A stretch of DNA of 64,000 nucleotides from positions 124,001-188,000 of the forward strand of contig CAMJPC010000003.1 of assembly GCA_946407705.1 (NCBI GenBank), given 5' to 3'. A model generated the notes under the pieces. It saw only the letters and a list, made by a program, of their open reading frames with translations. It was not told the DNA's origin and did no database searches. Made by a program: the position numbers and the translations under genes. The stretch comes from an uncultured Clostridia bacterium. GTDB lineage: Bacteria > Bacillota > Clostridia > Saccharofermentanales > Saccharofermentanaceae. Below are positions 50,925-60,838 of this stretch, one piece after another (the stretch's first letter is position 1; each line of letters begins with the position of its first letter).

Positions 50925-52589
50925 TCAAAATACCTCCGATAATTGATTGCGTATATTGCGTTCTGCATTTCTAAACTCACTTGCTGCATATTCCAGATAT
51001 TCTTTGGATTTGCGCAGCTTTGAACTTGATCCTATCTTCATATCAGCACCCTGAACCCAACTCTTATCAAGGAGATCAACTTCTGAATACAGGCTTTTAA
51101 TCCTGCTTTCCACATTTTCCAGTCGTCTGTTCAGCGAGTCGAGTTTTTGAGCAAATGCTTCAAGTTTATCAGGGTCTATTGAAATGCAGGGATTGTTATC
51201 AACATACTTATACGCATAACCGTTAACCAGATGCGAAATAAAGCTGCCAAGTGCATTTTTGCACATATCAAAGATAGACTTGACTGTATCAAAGACGTCT
51301 TTAGCGAGATCCGCAATTTTCGAGATGATATTTTTAAAGGTCTCGTAGATAGAATCAAGTATCTTGTAGATCTCACCAAAGAATGCCAGTTTGGCCAAAA
51401 TAAGAGTAGCAATAGTAAGAATAACTGCCGAAGCAAGTACACCCCATTTATCACCCAGCCAATCTGTCATGGTTTTGACTAAAAGAGTCATTAAGATCTG
51501 GTTGCCTTCAGGAGTAAACAGCAACTCGGAACCGATCTTCGGAAGTCCAATAAAGATAAAATCGAGCCAATCATGAAGATCAGGAATGTATTTCGGATCA
51601 GTAAGATACTTCTTCGTGCAAACATCGATAATAAACATTACTGTACGTGAGATTGAATCGCGTTTATCCGGATCAAGTGACATTAACCATTTATTCAAGT
51701 TACGTGCAAACAATACAGGATACTGCGGCTCACCATGCAGATAATTACCATTTTCATCAATATCCCACTGTATTCCCGTATAATTACCATTATTGTCCAT
51801 AAGCATATACTTCATATCGTGCCAAGGAAGCAATCCGTCACCAGATACTGGCAAATAGTACGTGTTATCTTCGGAGATCAAAACATGACCCAACTCATGT
51901 ACCGGATCATATTCTCCGCAAATTGAATACATTTTCGCAAGTCTTCTCTCGTACTCAGCGTCACCTAATATTCTTCTATAGTACGCTTCATCATATGGTA
52001 AGCCCTGACCATCAATCGAATATACGCCATCGATCAAGTTTGCCTTATCAGAATGAAGCATGATGACCTGTGCCTCATTTCCACCCTTTGAATGACCACC
52101 AACATATAAGTTTCCGGAAGACTGATCTAAATGCAACTCATCTACCATTTGTTCATAGTATTTTATGGCAGCATCCTGCATCGGCGACAGTTCAGTCATA
52201 CCTACACCATCGTCCGTCCATCTTCCATTACCGGTTCCTCTAAAGGACATGTAATAATCATCACCAAGTTGGAAGGTTGCAGCCTGAATGCTGTCGTCAG
52301 TCCATTCCACAGTATTCTGATTATAGGCATCATATGAACTGGTGTTCTTTAAAACAGCTTCTCCCCAATCACTATGCTGTTGGAGTGACTGTCGCATAAC
52401 GTTGATACATTGTTTATTATCAGCGCTTATACTGGTATCACCGGCCTGAGCACGTGCATACAGATCCTCAACGATATCACTAAGTTTCCGGTTCTCATAA
52501 TTGTGACCAACAACAGCATCATCAAGATATGTATACATGTCGAGAATGGCGGAAAAATCGATCCTTCCGGCAACGGCGTTATTCATCAT
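50925..52589 (-). CDS. Lipase-like T7SS effector with C-terminal WXG-type domain
   Basis: The 554-residue protein starts with an alpha/beta hydrolase of the DUF2974/Mbeg1 lipase type (about residues 20-290, nucleophile Ser167 in GHSKGG), followed by a helical segment with a hydrophobic stretch (about 385-410) and a C-terminal helical hairpin of about 85 residues with a SWVQGADMK turn, i.e. a WXG100-like domain. Export by type VII secretion is inferred from that domain and the neighbours. ATG 52589 has GGGAGG seven bases upstream. Confidence 0.75.
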   Translation of the reverse strand: MMNNAVAGRIDFSAILDMYTYLDDAVVGHNYENRKLSDIVEDLYARAQAGDTSISADNKQCINVMRQSLQQHSDWGEAVLKNTSSYDAYNQNTVEWTDDSIQAATFQLGDDYYMSFRGTGNGRWTDDGVGMTELSPMQDAAIKYYEQMVDELHLDQSSGNLYVGGHSKGGNEAQVIMLHSDKANLIDGVYSIDGQGLPYDEAYYRRILGDAEYERRLAKMYSICGEYDPVHELGHVLISEDNTYYLPVSGDGLLPWHDMKYMLMDNNGNYTGIQWDIDENGNYLHGEPQYPVLFARNLNKWLMSLDPDKRDSISRTVMFIIDVCTKKYLTDPKYIPDLHDWLDFIFIGLPKIGSELLFTPEGNQILMTLLVKTMTDWLGDKWGVLASAVILTIATLILAKLAFFGEIYKILDSIYETFKNIISKIADLAKDVFDTVKSIFDMCKNALGSFISHLVNGYAYKYVDNNPCISIDPDKLEAFAQKLDSLNRRLENVESRIKSLYSEVDLLDKSWVQGADMKIGSSSKLRKSKEYLEYAASEFRNAERNIRNQLSEVF

Positions 52590-52591
52590 AA

Positions 52592-53293
52592 TTATGCCTC
52601 CCACCTGTTCGAAATAAATACACCCTTCTCACTCATGAGAAAATCGAAACGATCATAATAGGGATGCGAATTCATAACTACTCCCAAAGAATCATTCTCT
52701 CCTATTCCAGACAGAAGATTCTTATCATCGGTAAAGTAAACCGTACCACTACAGCAAATACCCGAATCAATTAGTTTGCTTCTGAGGATTTCATCCTCAT
52801 TCTTCTGACTGAATTTATCTTTCGGCCAGTAAACAATTGCATTAAAGATAATGCCCGCGGATTTAGAACCTGCAAACTCTTCAAATGTTGTTTCATCATC
52901 AAAACCAAGAGAAGATATAGTTGCACTAGTCTGATATAAGACTAAAACATCGTCACCATACATATCAGAAAGCATGTTCTTAATACTATCCCGAACTGCT
53001 TTCTCGTACTTTATGCCCACATAATTATCAGTGATAACACTATTCCCGTCTTCACCTCTGAAGCAGGCTGCGTACACTTTCTTTTCCGGATACTTTTCAG
53101 AATTCATAGTAATTCTGACCATAAATGCACCAAATCTCTGGCGAACAGGAAGTCTAAAAGTGAAAGTATCATCATACTTCTCATTCATATGAGCGACGAT
53201 TTGGTCATATAGTTCTTGAAGATCCGTTAATCTGTAGTTTTCTGGAATGTTGTATAAATTATTTTTCTCAGGAACTGCCGGCAAATCAGACAT
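52592..53293 (-). CDS. Hypothetical protein, candidate immunity to lipase effector
   Basis: A 233-residue soluble acidic protein of unknown fold, first gene of the cluster, two bases before the lipase-like effector gene. Position and size fit an immunity protein, but some T7SS loci have chaperones there. ATG 53293 is chosen for a nine-base spacing to GGAG; TTG at 53308 and ATG at 53299 are alternatives. Confidence 0.58.
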   Translation of the reverse strand: MSDLPAVPEKNNLYNIPENYRLTDLQELYDQIVAHMNEKYDDTFTFRLPVRQRFGAFMVRITMNSEKYPEKKVYAACFRGEDGNSVITDNYVGIKYEKAVRDSIKNMLSDMYGDDVLVLYQTSATISSLGFDDETTFEEFAGSKSAGIIFNAIVYWPKDKFSQKNEDEILRSKLIDSGICCSGTVYFTDDKNLLSGIGENDSLGVVMNSHPYYDRFDFLMSEKGVFISNRWEA

Positions 53294-53430
53294 AAACATG
53301 CTCTCCAATCTTGAAAAAATAAACCACTAAAATTATATCATTTTCCTTTTAGGATTTTGGTAGAAAAGTGGCTTCAAGAATTGGTGAAACAGTTGCAAAA
53401 ATGTGACTCAGCCGCGGTAAATATATCTGC

Positions 53431-53862
53431 TTATTTAATTCTCCGCTTGACTACGGAATCAGTGACGTTAGTCATGACGAGTTCACCATCCTGGTTATAA
53501 ACATTGATGGTAAGCTCAACCAGTCCGTTCTTCTCGTTTCTTACAACAAGATTAGTGATCTCGGCTTTGCCTGTCAGTACGTCATCAGCGAAAACAGGTT
53601 TGAACCATTCGATCCTTGAAGATCTTCCGGCAAGAAGCTCATCCCCATAAAAATCTACTTCAAGATATTTTGCCCAGACGCATAGAAAAGACATTACGCC
53701 GGGAGCGATAAGTCTGCCAAACGGAGTCTTTTTCGCATACTCCTCATCAGTATGAAGCGGAATGTTATCGTATTCCTTGGCAAATGCGATCATCTTGTCT
53801 TTCTCGATAACCGCAGGTGCCAGATCGACTGACATTCCGACAGTGAGATCATCAAAATACAT
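53431..53862 (-). CDS. MaoC-like hotdog dehydratase
   Basis: A 143-residue hotdog-fold protein with the R-hydratase catalytic pattern NIPLHTDEEYAKKTPFG (about residues 33-49) and a Gly-rich IAPG. It hydrates or dehydrates an acyl-thioester. No fatty-acid genes are nearby. It follows the HPt gene by 11 bases in the same direction. Confidence 0.83.
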   Translation of the reverse strand: MYFDDLTVGMSVDLAPAVIEKDKMIAFAKEYDNIPLHTDEEYAKKTPFGRLIAPGVMSFLCVWAKYLEVDFYGDELLAGRSSRIEWFKPVFADDVLTGKAEITNLVVRNEKNGLVELTINVYNQDGELVMTNVTDSVVKRRIK

Positions 53863-53873
53863 GGGTACCTCTA

Positions 53874-54215
53874 TTAACCGATCAGTTCCTTCAGTTCTGC
53901 TCTTTTTTCAGAAATGGTCTTGAGATAAGGAGCATAGTCGATGTCTTTTCTTGCGCGGAGAAGTTCCAGGATCTCGTAAACAGGTTCATAGATGGGAGTC
54001 AGTGAAAGATTGCCTAACACGCCCTTCAGTGAATGAGCTGCTTCAAATGCCGCATCCAGATTCTTTTCAGCTACCGCATTCTCAAGCGCTTCAAAGCTTT
54101 TATCATCAACGACTTTGCCGACCAGTTTGAGGTAAAATGCCTCGTTGTTCATACAGCGCGTCAGACCGTCATTCGTATCAGCACCGAATTGTTTAAGAGC
54201 ATCAATCGTAAGCAT
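53874..54215 (-). CDS. Histidine phosphotransfer (HPt) protein
   Basis: A 113-residue helical bundle with the phospho-acceptor His61 in AAHSLKGVLGNL, the signature of stand-alone HPt proteins. It shuttles phosphate between receiver domains. Three bases separate it from the REC-GGDEF-EAL gene upstream, whose receiver is its likely partner. Confidence 0.88.
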   Translation of the reverse strand: MLTIDALKQFGADTNDGLTRCMNNEAFYLKLVGKVVDDKSFEALENAVAEKNLDAAFEAAHSLKGVLGNLSLTPIYEPVYEILELLRARKDIDYAPYLKTISEKRAELKELIG

Positions 54216-54218
54216 TGA

Positions 54219-55907
54219 TCATTCTCCCTTCTTTTCCAACAGGAACTTTTCGAATTCTCCGGCAGGTACCGGCTTTGAGAAATAGTAACCCTGAATTATC
54301 GTGCATCCGAGTTTCTTAAGCGCGAGATACTGCTCTTCAGTCTCTACACCCTCCGCGATCACGGGAACTCCAAGATAGTCCGCGATATCGATAACGATGC
54401 TGATCATGCGCGTATCATTATGTTTGTCAAAAGCACTTCTGATGAACATCATATCAAGTTTCAACGCGTCTATGGGAAGCTCGGAGATCATATTAAGAGA
54501 TGAATAACCGGAACCGAAGTCATCCATCTCAATGAAGAATCCGTGTTCTCTAAGAGTCTTTACTCGTTCAACGATAGAATCGGAATCGCTGACATAAGCG
54601 GATTCGGTAATCTCAAGATACAAGTCTTTGGGAGTGATCCCGTTGTCACCGGTGATCTTTTTCATCGTATCGATAAGGCCTGGATCATACATTTCCGCGC
54701 GGGAAAGGTTTACGGAAACAGGAACTGATATTCCCAGGCGTTTCTTCCAGTCAGCGATTATTTCAGCTGACCTTCTCCAAACGAATTCATCAAGCTGAGC
54801 TATCAATCCGTCTTCTTCAAACAACGGAATGAATTTACCGGGAGATATCATGCCGAGCGTCGGATGCGACCACCTGACGAGTGCCTCTGCACTTGATAAG
54901 ACAGGTTTATCACCGCGGATATCATATTTAGGCTGGAAGTATACCTGGAACTGCTTTTCGGCAAGTGCCTTGGGGAATTCCTCAACCAATTGTTCAGCAT
55001 AGAGTTCAGCGTCGATGAGAGCCTCATCGAAATGGCTGATGAAGACGGAGTAGTTATTCCTTATCTTGTCCGCAGCGATCTTAGCGCGGTCAAATCTCGA
55101 GTGAATATCGAGTTTCTTGTCGCAGAAAGAATACACTCCGACACGGACCTTTACCGCCGCCTCGATCTCTTCGATCACTGCAGATACCTGCTCAACGACC
55201 TTAGAATAGTCATCCCTGTGAGGACAGTATACAAGGAAAGTATCGGCTGCCTTCCTGCATACAAAGCTTCCCGCATCCGGGAAAGCCGTTTTCAAACGGC
55301 GGGCTATGCACTTTAGGATCTCATCTCCTTTGGCAATACCGAAGCGTTCATTGAGAACGTGGAAATGATTTATGTCAAAACACAGTGCATCCATATCGGC
55401 AAGCGGATAAAACTTATCGAACTGGTTTCCGTAACGGTAGAAGTATTCAATGGTAAATAATCCGGTCAGCTCGTCTCTTTCCGTGGAACTGATGATCTGG
55501 CGGTCTTCGGCAAGTTCGATCGAACGCGATATGCGCGCCTTGATGACATCCGGCTGAGGATAAGGCTTCGGAATAAAATCGAATGCGCCTTTCTTAAGGC
55601 TCGCGACCTCCGAATCCTGATCAGATGTAAGAACAATGACCGGTATGCTTTTCAGATCCGGATCTTCACTCAAACGGGCAAGAAGTTCAAGGCCGGTAAG
55701 CTTAGGCATTATAAGATCCAAAAGGATCAGAGACAACGTATTGCGGTTCTGCCTGATCATCTCATAGGCCATCTCACCGTCTTCAGCTTTGAGAACGTCG
55801 TATTCGTCAATAAGCACATTCTCGAGCATCTCACGATTGATATACTCATCATCAGCTACCAGGATCTGTCTTTTTCCGTTTTTAAAAACATCCGTGTAAC
55901 TTGTCAT
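54219..55907 (-). CDS. Response regulator with degenerate GGDEF and EAL phosphodiesterase
   Basis: The 562-residue protein: receiver domain (about residues 12-130, ADDE and phospho-Asp in LLDLIMP), a GGDEF domain (about 150-300) whose active site reads AADTF and so is catalytically dead, and an EAL domain (about 310-555) with EALVRW, ITESAY and DDFGSGYSSL intact. It should degrade cyclic di-GMP under control of phosphorylation. GGGAGG precedes the start. Confidence 0.9.
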   Translation of the reverse strand: MTSYTDVFKNGKRQILVADDEYINREMLENVLIDEYDVLKAEDGEMAYEMIRQNRNTLSLILLDLIMPKLTGLELLARLSEDPDLKSIPVIVLTSDQDSEVASLKKGAFDFIPKPYPQPDVIKARISRSIELAEDRQIISSTERDELTGLFTIEYFYRYGNQFDKFYPLADMDALCFDINHFHVLNERFGIAKGDEILKCIARRLKTAFPDAGSFVCRKAADTFLVYCPHRDDYSKVVEQVSAVIEEIEAAVKVRVGVYSFCDKKLDIHSRFDRAKIAADKIRNNYSVFISHFDEALIDAELYAEQLVEEFPKALAEKQFQVYFQPKYDIRGDKPVLSSAEALVRWSHPTLGMISPGKFIPLFEEDGLIAQLDEFVWRRSAEIIADWKKRLGISVPVSVNLSRAEMYDPGLIDTMKKITGDNGITPKDLYLEITESAYVSDSDSIVERVKTLREHGFFIEMDDFGSGYSSLNMISELPIDALKLDMMFIRSAFDKHNDTRMISIVIDIADYLGVPVIAEGVETEEQYLALKKLGCTIIQGYYFSKPVPAGEFEKFLLEKKGE

Positions 55908-56015
55908 CGTTTGCCTCCCTTTTCGGCTCGAACATCTCCCTGTGTGGGTAATTGTCCCACTATAGGGGCAGTACTTCTTATAAATTATATCATAAGGATT
56001 TGATAATTTAATGCC

Positions 56016-56909
56016 TTACTGCTTCTTTAATGAGATCCTGATCGTAAGCATTCCGTCTTCCAGTGCGGCCGATATGCTCCCGCCCATCTTTGCCACAAGA
56101 TCTTTTGCTATGGAAAGACCCAGGCCCGTGGAATCCGTGCCGTCAGAAACGGTAAAGTACTTGTCGAAAAGCTTGGAAACCTGGACCGGTGTAAGATCAG
56201 GGGCATCGTTAGTGACCGTGACAACACCTTCAGGGGTCAGCTTGACAGTCAATGTAGAGGCGTATTTAGCGACATTGCTGAAGATATTATCGAAAACACG
56301 CATCAATGTCTTGCGGTTACTGTTAATGATAACCTTTTCGGAAGGAAAATCAGTCTTAGGCTCTATGCCCATGGATGTGAATTCTTTGTAGAAAGAGATG
56401 AGGCTGTTCTCGATCATGCTCTGCAGATCAAGATCCTCATTTGACAATTGAGAATCGTATTGTGTATCGGAAGATACGGAATACTTGAACAACTCACCGG
56501 TCATGTCTTTGAGTTCCGAAGTCCTGTCTTTGATCCGCTCGAGATATTCTTTCCGTTTTGCCTCGTCAGTCTCACTTTCAAGGAGGTCTGCGTATGAATT
56601 AATGGCAGTAAGCGGAGTTCTCAGATCATGGGATATCGCAGTGACGTTTTCCTTCATGCGCTTATCACCGTCCTTAAGGAAAACCCGTTCCGCATGCAGT
56701 GCCTGAAGTTCACCGTCAAGGTCATTGGCGAGCTTTCTGGCGTCCCTGTCAGATGTTGAAAGCTGGAAAGCAGACGAATTCGTGCCATCCAAATGGTCTT
56801 TGACCTGTTCATCAATTTCAGTAAAAGCGCGTTTAAGCAGTGCCACCTTAATGGCAAGAACGATAACGGCTGCTGCTAAAACTACGCTAAGTACTATGAA
56901 TATCCACAT
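56016..56909 (-). CDS. Sensor histidine kinase of the ABC operon
   Basis: The 297-residue kinase has one N-terminal membrane helix, a His in AISHDLRTPLTAINSYADLL (about residue 100, shortened motif), an N-box region with FDNIFSNVAKYA and GLGLSIAKDL. It is short with nearly no extracellular part, like intramembrane-sensing kinases that respond to their ABC partner. It closes the leftward operon from 60724. Start taken as 56909 (MWIF); ribosome site weak, coupling with the permease stop likely. Confidence 0.87.
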   Translation of the reverse strand: MWIFIVLSVVLAAAVIVLAIKVALLKRAFTEIDEQVKDHLDGTNSSAFQLSTSDRDARKLANDLDGELQALHAERVFLKDGDKRMKENVTAISHDLRTPLTAINSYADLLESETDEAKRKEYLERIKDRTSELKDMTGELFKYSVSSDTQYDSQLSNEDLDLQSMIENSLISFYKEFTSMGIEPKTDFPSEKVIINSNRKTLMRVFDNIFSNVAKYASTLTVKLTPEGVVTVTNDAPDLTPVQVSKLFDKYFTVSDGTDSTGLGLSIAKDLVAKMGGSISAALEDGMLTIRISLKKQ

Positions 56910-56916
56910 GCATCGA

Positions 56917-58005
56917 TTATATAATATCCCTGCGCTTAACGACAATTAATCCTGCTGCGGTCACCATGCAAAGATAGACTGAGGAAACCACAACATACCG
57001 CAAAAGGACACCGTCCCTGTACATCGGGTAGACATAGAAAGACAAAACCTCCAGTAAGAAATTGGATAAGTTAAGTCTATATACAGCACGTGTAATTGCT
57101 ACTCTTGTATCACCGGAATATTCCGTATTCGGTTTATCAGTCATGAAATCACTATAGACAGATCCATCGGCTTTCTTAATCATGTAAAGATTGAAATCAT
57201 TGACAGGGAAATACCATTCGAAATCCAGCTCATGGTCTTTGGTGCCTTTCCAGAAAGCAGACCAGGAAGTCTTATCGGGCACGTATTTTGGCTCAAAAGC
57301 CACCATCTGCTCCACCGCGCCCAGAGAAACAAAAAACAAAATGACAAATCCGACAACAATGAGCAATGCTTTGAGAGGGCGCTGCGTAATAAAAACAACC
57401 ACTATTACCAGAGAACTGAAGAAAATTCCAATCAAGTAATCTGCCAAAAGGAACATACAGAATGCCGGCAGATAAATGATCATATAAAGATCCAAAATCA
57501 AGGAGAGGACCAGCATCACTACTGCGCTGACAGCTGAAAACACAACAAGTAGGATCGCATTCATCAACAGCGATGAGATAAAAATCTTCCGCTTGGTCGC
57601 ACCGGCAGCTATCATGTTTCGGATTCCGCCTTTGGTGAAAAGGTCTCCAAAGAAATACACTCCGTAAAGCACATGGAATGCAAAGACAATGATGCTCAGG
57701 GAAAATACAATGGCACTTGATGAATACACATTACCAATCGAATCAAGATATTTCACATCCTGCCCCGGTACATTATGGTAATTGGTATTAGGATCAAACA
57801 CAAGATGCTTAGTGGCAACGAGCGGATCTTCCTCCTCGTATCTGACTATCACATTCTTATCTTTTTCAGATGGAACATGATTTCTGATCGAATCTGCAGC
57901 ATTGGCGAAAAAGAATACCGAGCTCAAAAAACAAAGTCCTGCGGCAATGTAAAAGAACAGATCGTGTGTAGCCCTGTAAAGCATTGATTTAATCAGTTTA
58001 GTCAT
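56917..58005 (-). CDS. ABC-2-type permease
   Basis: A 362-residue membrane protein with about six helices and a large extracellular loop after the first helix (about 40-95) and another between helices five and six (about 245-310). It is a paralogue of the next gene upstream; both have the same tail pattern FYVYPMYRDG near the C-terminus and would form a heterodimeric exporter with the ATPase at 59147. Confidence 0.85.
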   Translation of the reverse strand: MTKLIKSMLYRATHDLFFYIAAGLCFLSSVFFFANAADSIRNHVPSEKDKNVIVRYEEEDPLVATKHLVFDPNTNYHNVPGQDVKYLDSIGNVYSSSAIVFSLSIIVFAFHVLYGVYFFGDLFTKGGIRNMIAAGATKRKIFISSLLMNAILLVVFSAVSAVVMLVLSLILDLYMIIYLPAFCMFLLADYLIGIFFSSLVIVVVFITQRPLKALLIVVGFVILFFVSLGAVEQMVAFEPKYVPDKTSWSAFWKGTKDHELDFEWYFPVNDFNLYMIKKADGSVYSDFMTDKPNTEYSGDTRVAITRAVYRLNLSNFLLEVLSFYVYPMYRDGVLLRYVVVSSVYLCMVTAAGLIVVKRRDII

Positions 58006-58017
58006 TATATTGCCCCC

Positions 58018-59145
58018 TTAATTCACATTGCGTTTCCGTATCAGATAACAGCCGCCGGTCAGCAGCAAAACGAGATAACAACCGGAAACAACAGCATATC
58101 TTGCGATCAGACCGTCTCTGTACATCGGATAGATGTAGAACAACATCATTTCAAACGGATAGTGGATCAGATCAACACGGTATACGGCATGAATAACTTC
58201 AATGGCAGCATCGCCCGGATAGTACTCATTCAGCTCATCAGACATAAAATCGATCGTGATGTCATCTTCCGGATAATAGACTCTTCCAATCTGAAATCTA
58301 TCAACGGGAAGATACCATTCGCCATTGCCTTCAATTTTGAATCCGCCTTTGAAAAAGGCTTCCATCTGTGCTTCATCAATATTGTATTTCGTGGCAAAAG
58401 CAGGGCCTGTAAATCCGAGCAGGAAATTCATGACTGACAATACAACAAGAAGAGCGCTGAAGATAAACGTCAGCAGCGAATTCTGAACCATGAAGAGAAT
58501 AAAGATCAGCATCGAAGACAGCGCAATGATAACCAGCAATCCGGTCAGTACACTGCTGATAAATGACGGGGCGTATATTATCGGATAGTACCCGGCTATC
58601 AGCGTACATATTGCGAGAATGCCGAAGATAATAATGAACATCGCAATACATACTACAGCATTGATGATCACTGCAGATAAATAGATCTTCTCTTTTCTGA
58701 TCTTGATCGTAACCATATTCCGGATGGCATCATCGGAAAACAAATCACCTGCGAAAACCATAACAACTATTGCATCCGCCGCAAACAACGCCATTAAAAC
58801 CTGACTCAAAAGAATGCTTACCAAAGCAACATTTGTCAAAGACGGTTCATACTCATAAGTTTTTCCGGGGACAAAAGGATACGTACCCATCATGATACCC
58901 TGCGTGTATTTAGAAACGAGAAGCGGATCTTCTTTCTCATATTCGACATAGTATTTTTCCAAAACGCCCGAATCATGATCTTCTCTTTCAAAAGTATGAT
59001 GATTCGAAAATATCCTGGAATTTACCGTGCTGCTTCCGCCATAGAAAAAGATGCCTATCTCGGCAATGACGAGGAGTATCATAATCAACCAGAACACCTT
59101 GTTATGAAGGAGACGGTAGGTCATGGATTTCAATATGCGTGACAT
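58018..59145 (-). CDS. ABC-2-type permease
   Basis: A 375-residue paralogue of the next permease with the same helix layout (first helix at about 15-40, extracellular loop to about 100). Its start ATG 59145 has GGAGGG five bases upstream within the last codons of the ATPase gene; the frame extending to 59241 would overlap deeply and is rejected. Confidence 0.85.
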   Translation of the reverse strand: MSRILKSMTYRLLHNKVFWLIMILLVIAEIGIFFYGGSSTVNSRIFSNHHTFEREDHDSGVLEKYYVEYEKEDPLLVSKYTQGIMMGTYPFVPGKTYEYEPSLTNVALVSILLSQVLMALFAADAIVVMVFAGDLFSDDAIRNMVTIKIRKEKIYLSAVIINAVVCIAMFIIIFGILAICTLIAGYYPIIYAPSFISSVLTGLLVIIALSSMLIFILFMVQNSLLTFIFSALLVVLSVMNFLLGFTGPAFATKYNIDEAQMEAFFKGGFKIEGNGEWYLPVDRFQIGRVYYPEDDITIDFMSDELNEYYPGDAAIEVIHAVYRVDLIHYPFEMMLFYIYPMYRDGLIARYAVVSGCYLVLLLTGGCYLIRKRNVN

Positions 59146-59146
59146 A

Positions 59147-60016
59147 TCATCCCTCCAGAAGATTAATGAAGTATCCTTCAAGGCTGGTATCCGCGAAGTT
59201 GAACTCAAGCAACTCGCAGCCTGCTTCCGAAGCCAATTCATTCATGACAGTCAATGTAATTTCTCCCCTGACCGTCAGATCATTCTCGCCCTTGATCTCA
59301 TACTCAAAGCCCTTATCGTCAAGCAGTTTGCAGAGCGCGGAAGTATCTGACACACGGGCATTTACCGTCTTTTCATTTTTACTGTTATGCAATTCGGATG
59401 CAGAAATCTGCTTGATGATCTTTCCTTCATCAATAAATGCGAAATCAGTTGCAACTTTAGCAAGCTCATCGAGCAAATGGCTCGAAATGATGAATGTCAT
59501 CCCGCGTTCCTTGTTGAGCTTCAGGATCAATTCCCTGATTACGATAATGCCCTGCGGATCAAGACCGTTTACAGGTTCATCAAGAATTACAAGATCCGGA
59601 AAACCACATATGGCAATAGCCAGTCCAAGACGCTGACGCATACCGAATGAGTACGACGCGACAGGCTTCTTTCCTGCGATATCCAAACCGACAAGGTCAA
59701 TGATCTCAGGAATGGTCTCATATGATGTCAGACCGAGATTCATGTACTGGATCTTAAGATTCTCATATGCATTAAGTGTTCTGTAATATGCCGGGGTATC
59801 AATGAGCGCACCGATATTCGGGCACTCGATCCTGAACGTTCCCTTATTCTGTTCCTGAAGACCCGTGATAATTCTCATCAGCGTTGTCTTACCTGCACCG
59901 TTCTTACCTATCAAACCGAAGATAGAACCCTTGGGAACTTTAATGGAAACGTCTTTCAACGCTTCATGCTTTCTATATCTTTTCGTGAGAGCATCAGTTG
60001 TAAGAATGTAATCCAT
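59147..60016 (-). CDS. ABC ATPase, lantibiotic immunity/bacitracin type
   Basis: A 289-residue ATPase with Walker A GKNGAGKTT (about 36-44), signature YSFGMRQR, Walker B LVILDEP and switch His in ISSHLLDE. The Q-loop is IGALIDTPAYY: Asp where LanF-type ATPases have Glu. The C-terminal 75 residues form an extra domain. ATG 60016 has GGAGG eight bases upstream. Likely exports or repels an antimicrobial peptide. Confidence 0.9.
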   Translation of the reverse strand: MDYILTTDALTKRYRKHEALKDVSIKVPKGSIFGLIGKNGAGKTTLMRIITGLQEQNKGTFRIECPNIGALIDTPAYYRTLNAYENLKIQYMNLGLTSYETIPEIIDLVGLDIAGKKPVASYSFGMRQRLGLAIAICGFPDLVILDEPVNGLDPQGIIVIRELILKLNKERGMTFIISSHLLDELAKVATDFAFIDEGKIIKQISASELHNSKNEKTVNARVSDTSALCKLLDDKGFEYEIKGENDLTVRGEITLTVMNELASEAGCELLEFNFADTSLEGYFINLLEG

Positions 60017-60067
60017 GGTACCTACCTCCATGTCTAGAGGATATACCAGGCACGTTTTCAATAATAG

Positions 60068-60724
60068 TTAAGAAACAGTTAACCTGAAACCTATTCCCCA
60101 CACTGCCTCGATCTCTGCCGTAAAACCGGCCTGCTTGAGTTTTCGCCGGAGATTGCTCATGTGAACCTTAAGAGAGTCTTCAACAAGATCGGGCGTGAAT
60201 CTGGCTGCTGCTTCCAACAGTTCCGACTTGGATATTACCCTGTCACTGTTGACTAACAATATCTTTATGATCGCGTATTCGGTGGGCGTTAATTTAACCG
60301 GCTTCCCGTCTATCGTCACGCCGTGCGTTGATTCATCCATCGTAAGATTTGCAAAAGTAAATGACTGCGTTTTCTTCTTGAATTTAAGCGCGACTTCTAT
60401 CCTTGCCAAAAGTTCCTTGTTATCGAAAGGCTTGGTAATGTAATCAACGCAGCCTGCAGAAAGAAGACCAACCTTATCGTCAACGGCACTTCTTGCACTG
60501 ACTGCGATAACGGGCGTTCCGTTTGGAACTGACTTGAGAAGTTCTTCACCTGTAGTATCCGGAAGCATGAGATCCATAAGTATCAGATCAGGTATCGTCT
60601 TGATCATGGGCAGAGCTTCCTTGCCGTTATAAGCGCGCTCAACCTCATATCCGTTCTTAGTCAAAAGACCGAACATAATCTTATTTATGTCTTTATCATC
60701 TTCTATTATGAGAATGCGCGTCAT
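60068..60724 (-). CDS. OmpR-family response regulator of ABC operon
   Basis: A 218-residue regulator with acidic pocket EDD, phospho-Asp in LMDLMLPD (near 51), Lys in TKPFDN and a winged-helix domain ending VWGIGFRLTVS. It begins a leftward operon of regulator, ATPase, two permeases and kinase, the usual self-contained peptide-antibiotic detection and detoxification unit. Confidence 0.92.
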   Translation of the reverse strand: MTRILIIEDDKDINKIMFGLLTKNGYEVERAYNGKEALPMIKTIPDLILMDLMLPDTTGEELLKSVPNGTPVIAVSARSAVDDKVGLLSAGCVDYITKPFDNKELLARIEVALKFKKKTQSFTFANLTMDESTHGVTIDGKPVKLTPTEYAIIKILLVNSDRVISKSELLEAAARFTPDLVEDSLKVHMSNLRRKLKQAGFTAEIEAVWGIGFRLTVS

Positions 60725-60838
60725 GGTCCACCTTCAGAACAAGTGTCTTCGCATTAAACATTACAACATCATAGCCGTTTTGCCAACAGCTGCGGACGTA
60801 TAGCTCTGCAAGTATTAGCGACTTTTTGTCGTATATAC

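Noticed and set aside
50091..53293. A complete type VII secretion system
   Set aside because: No EssC/EccC ATPase, EsaA, EssA or EssB-like membrane gene is in the window; only substrates and small partners are present.
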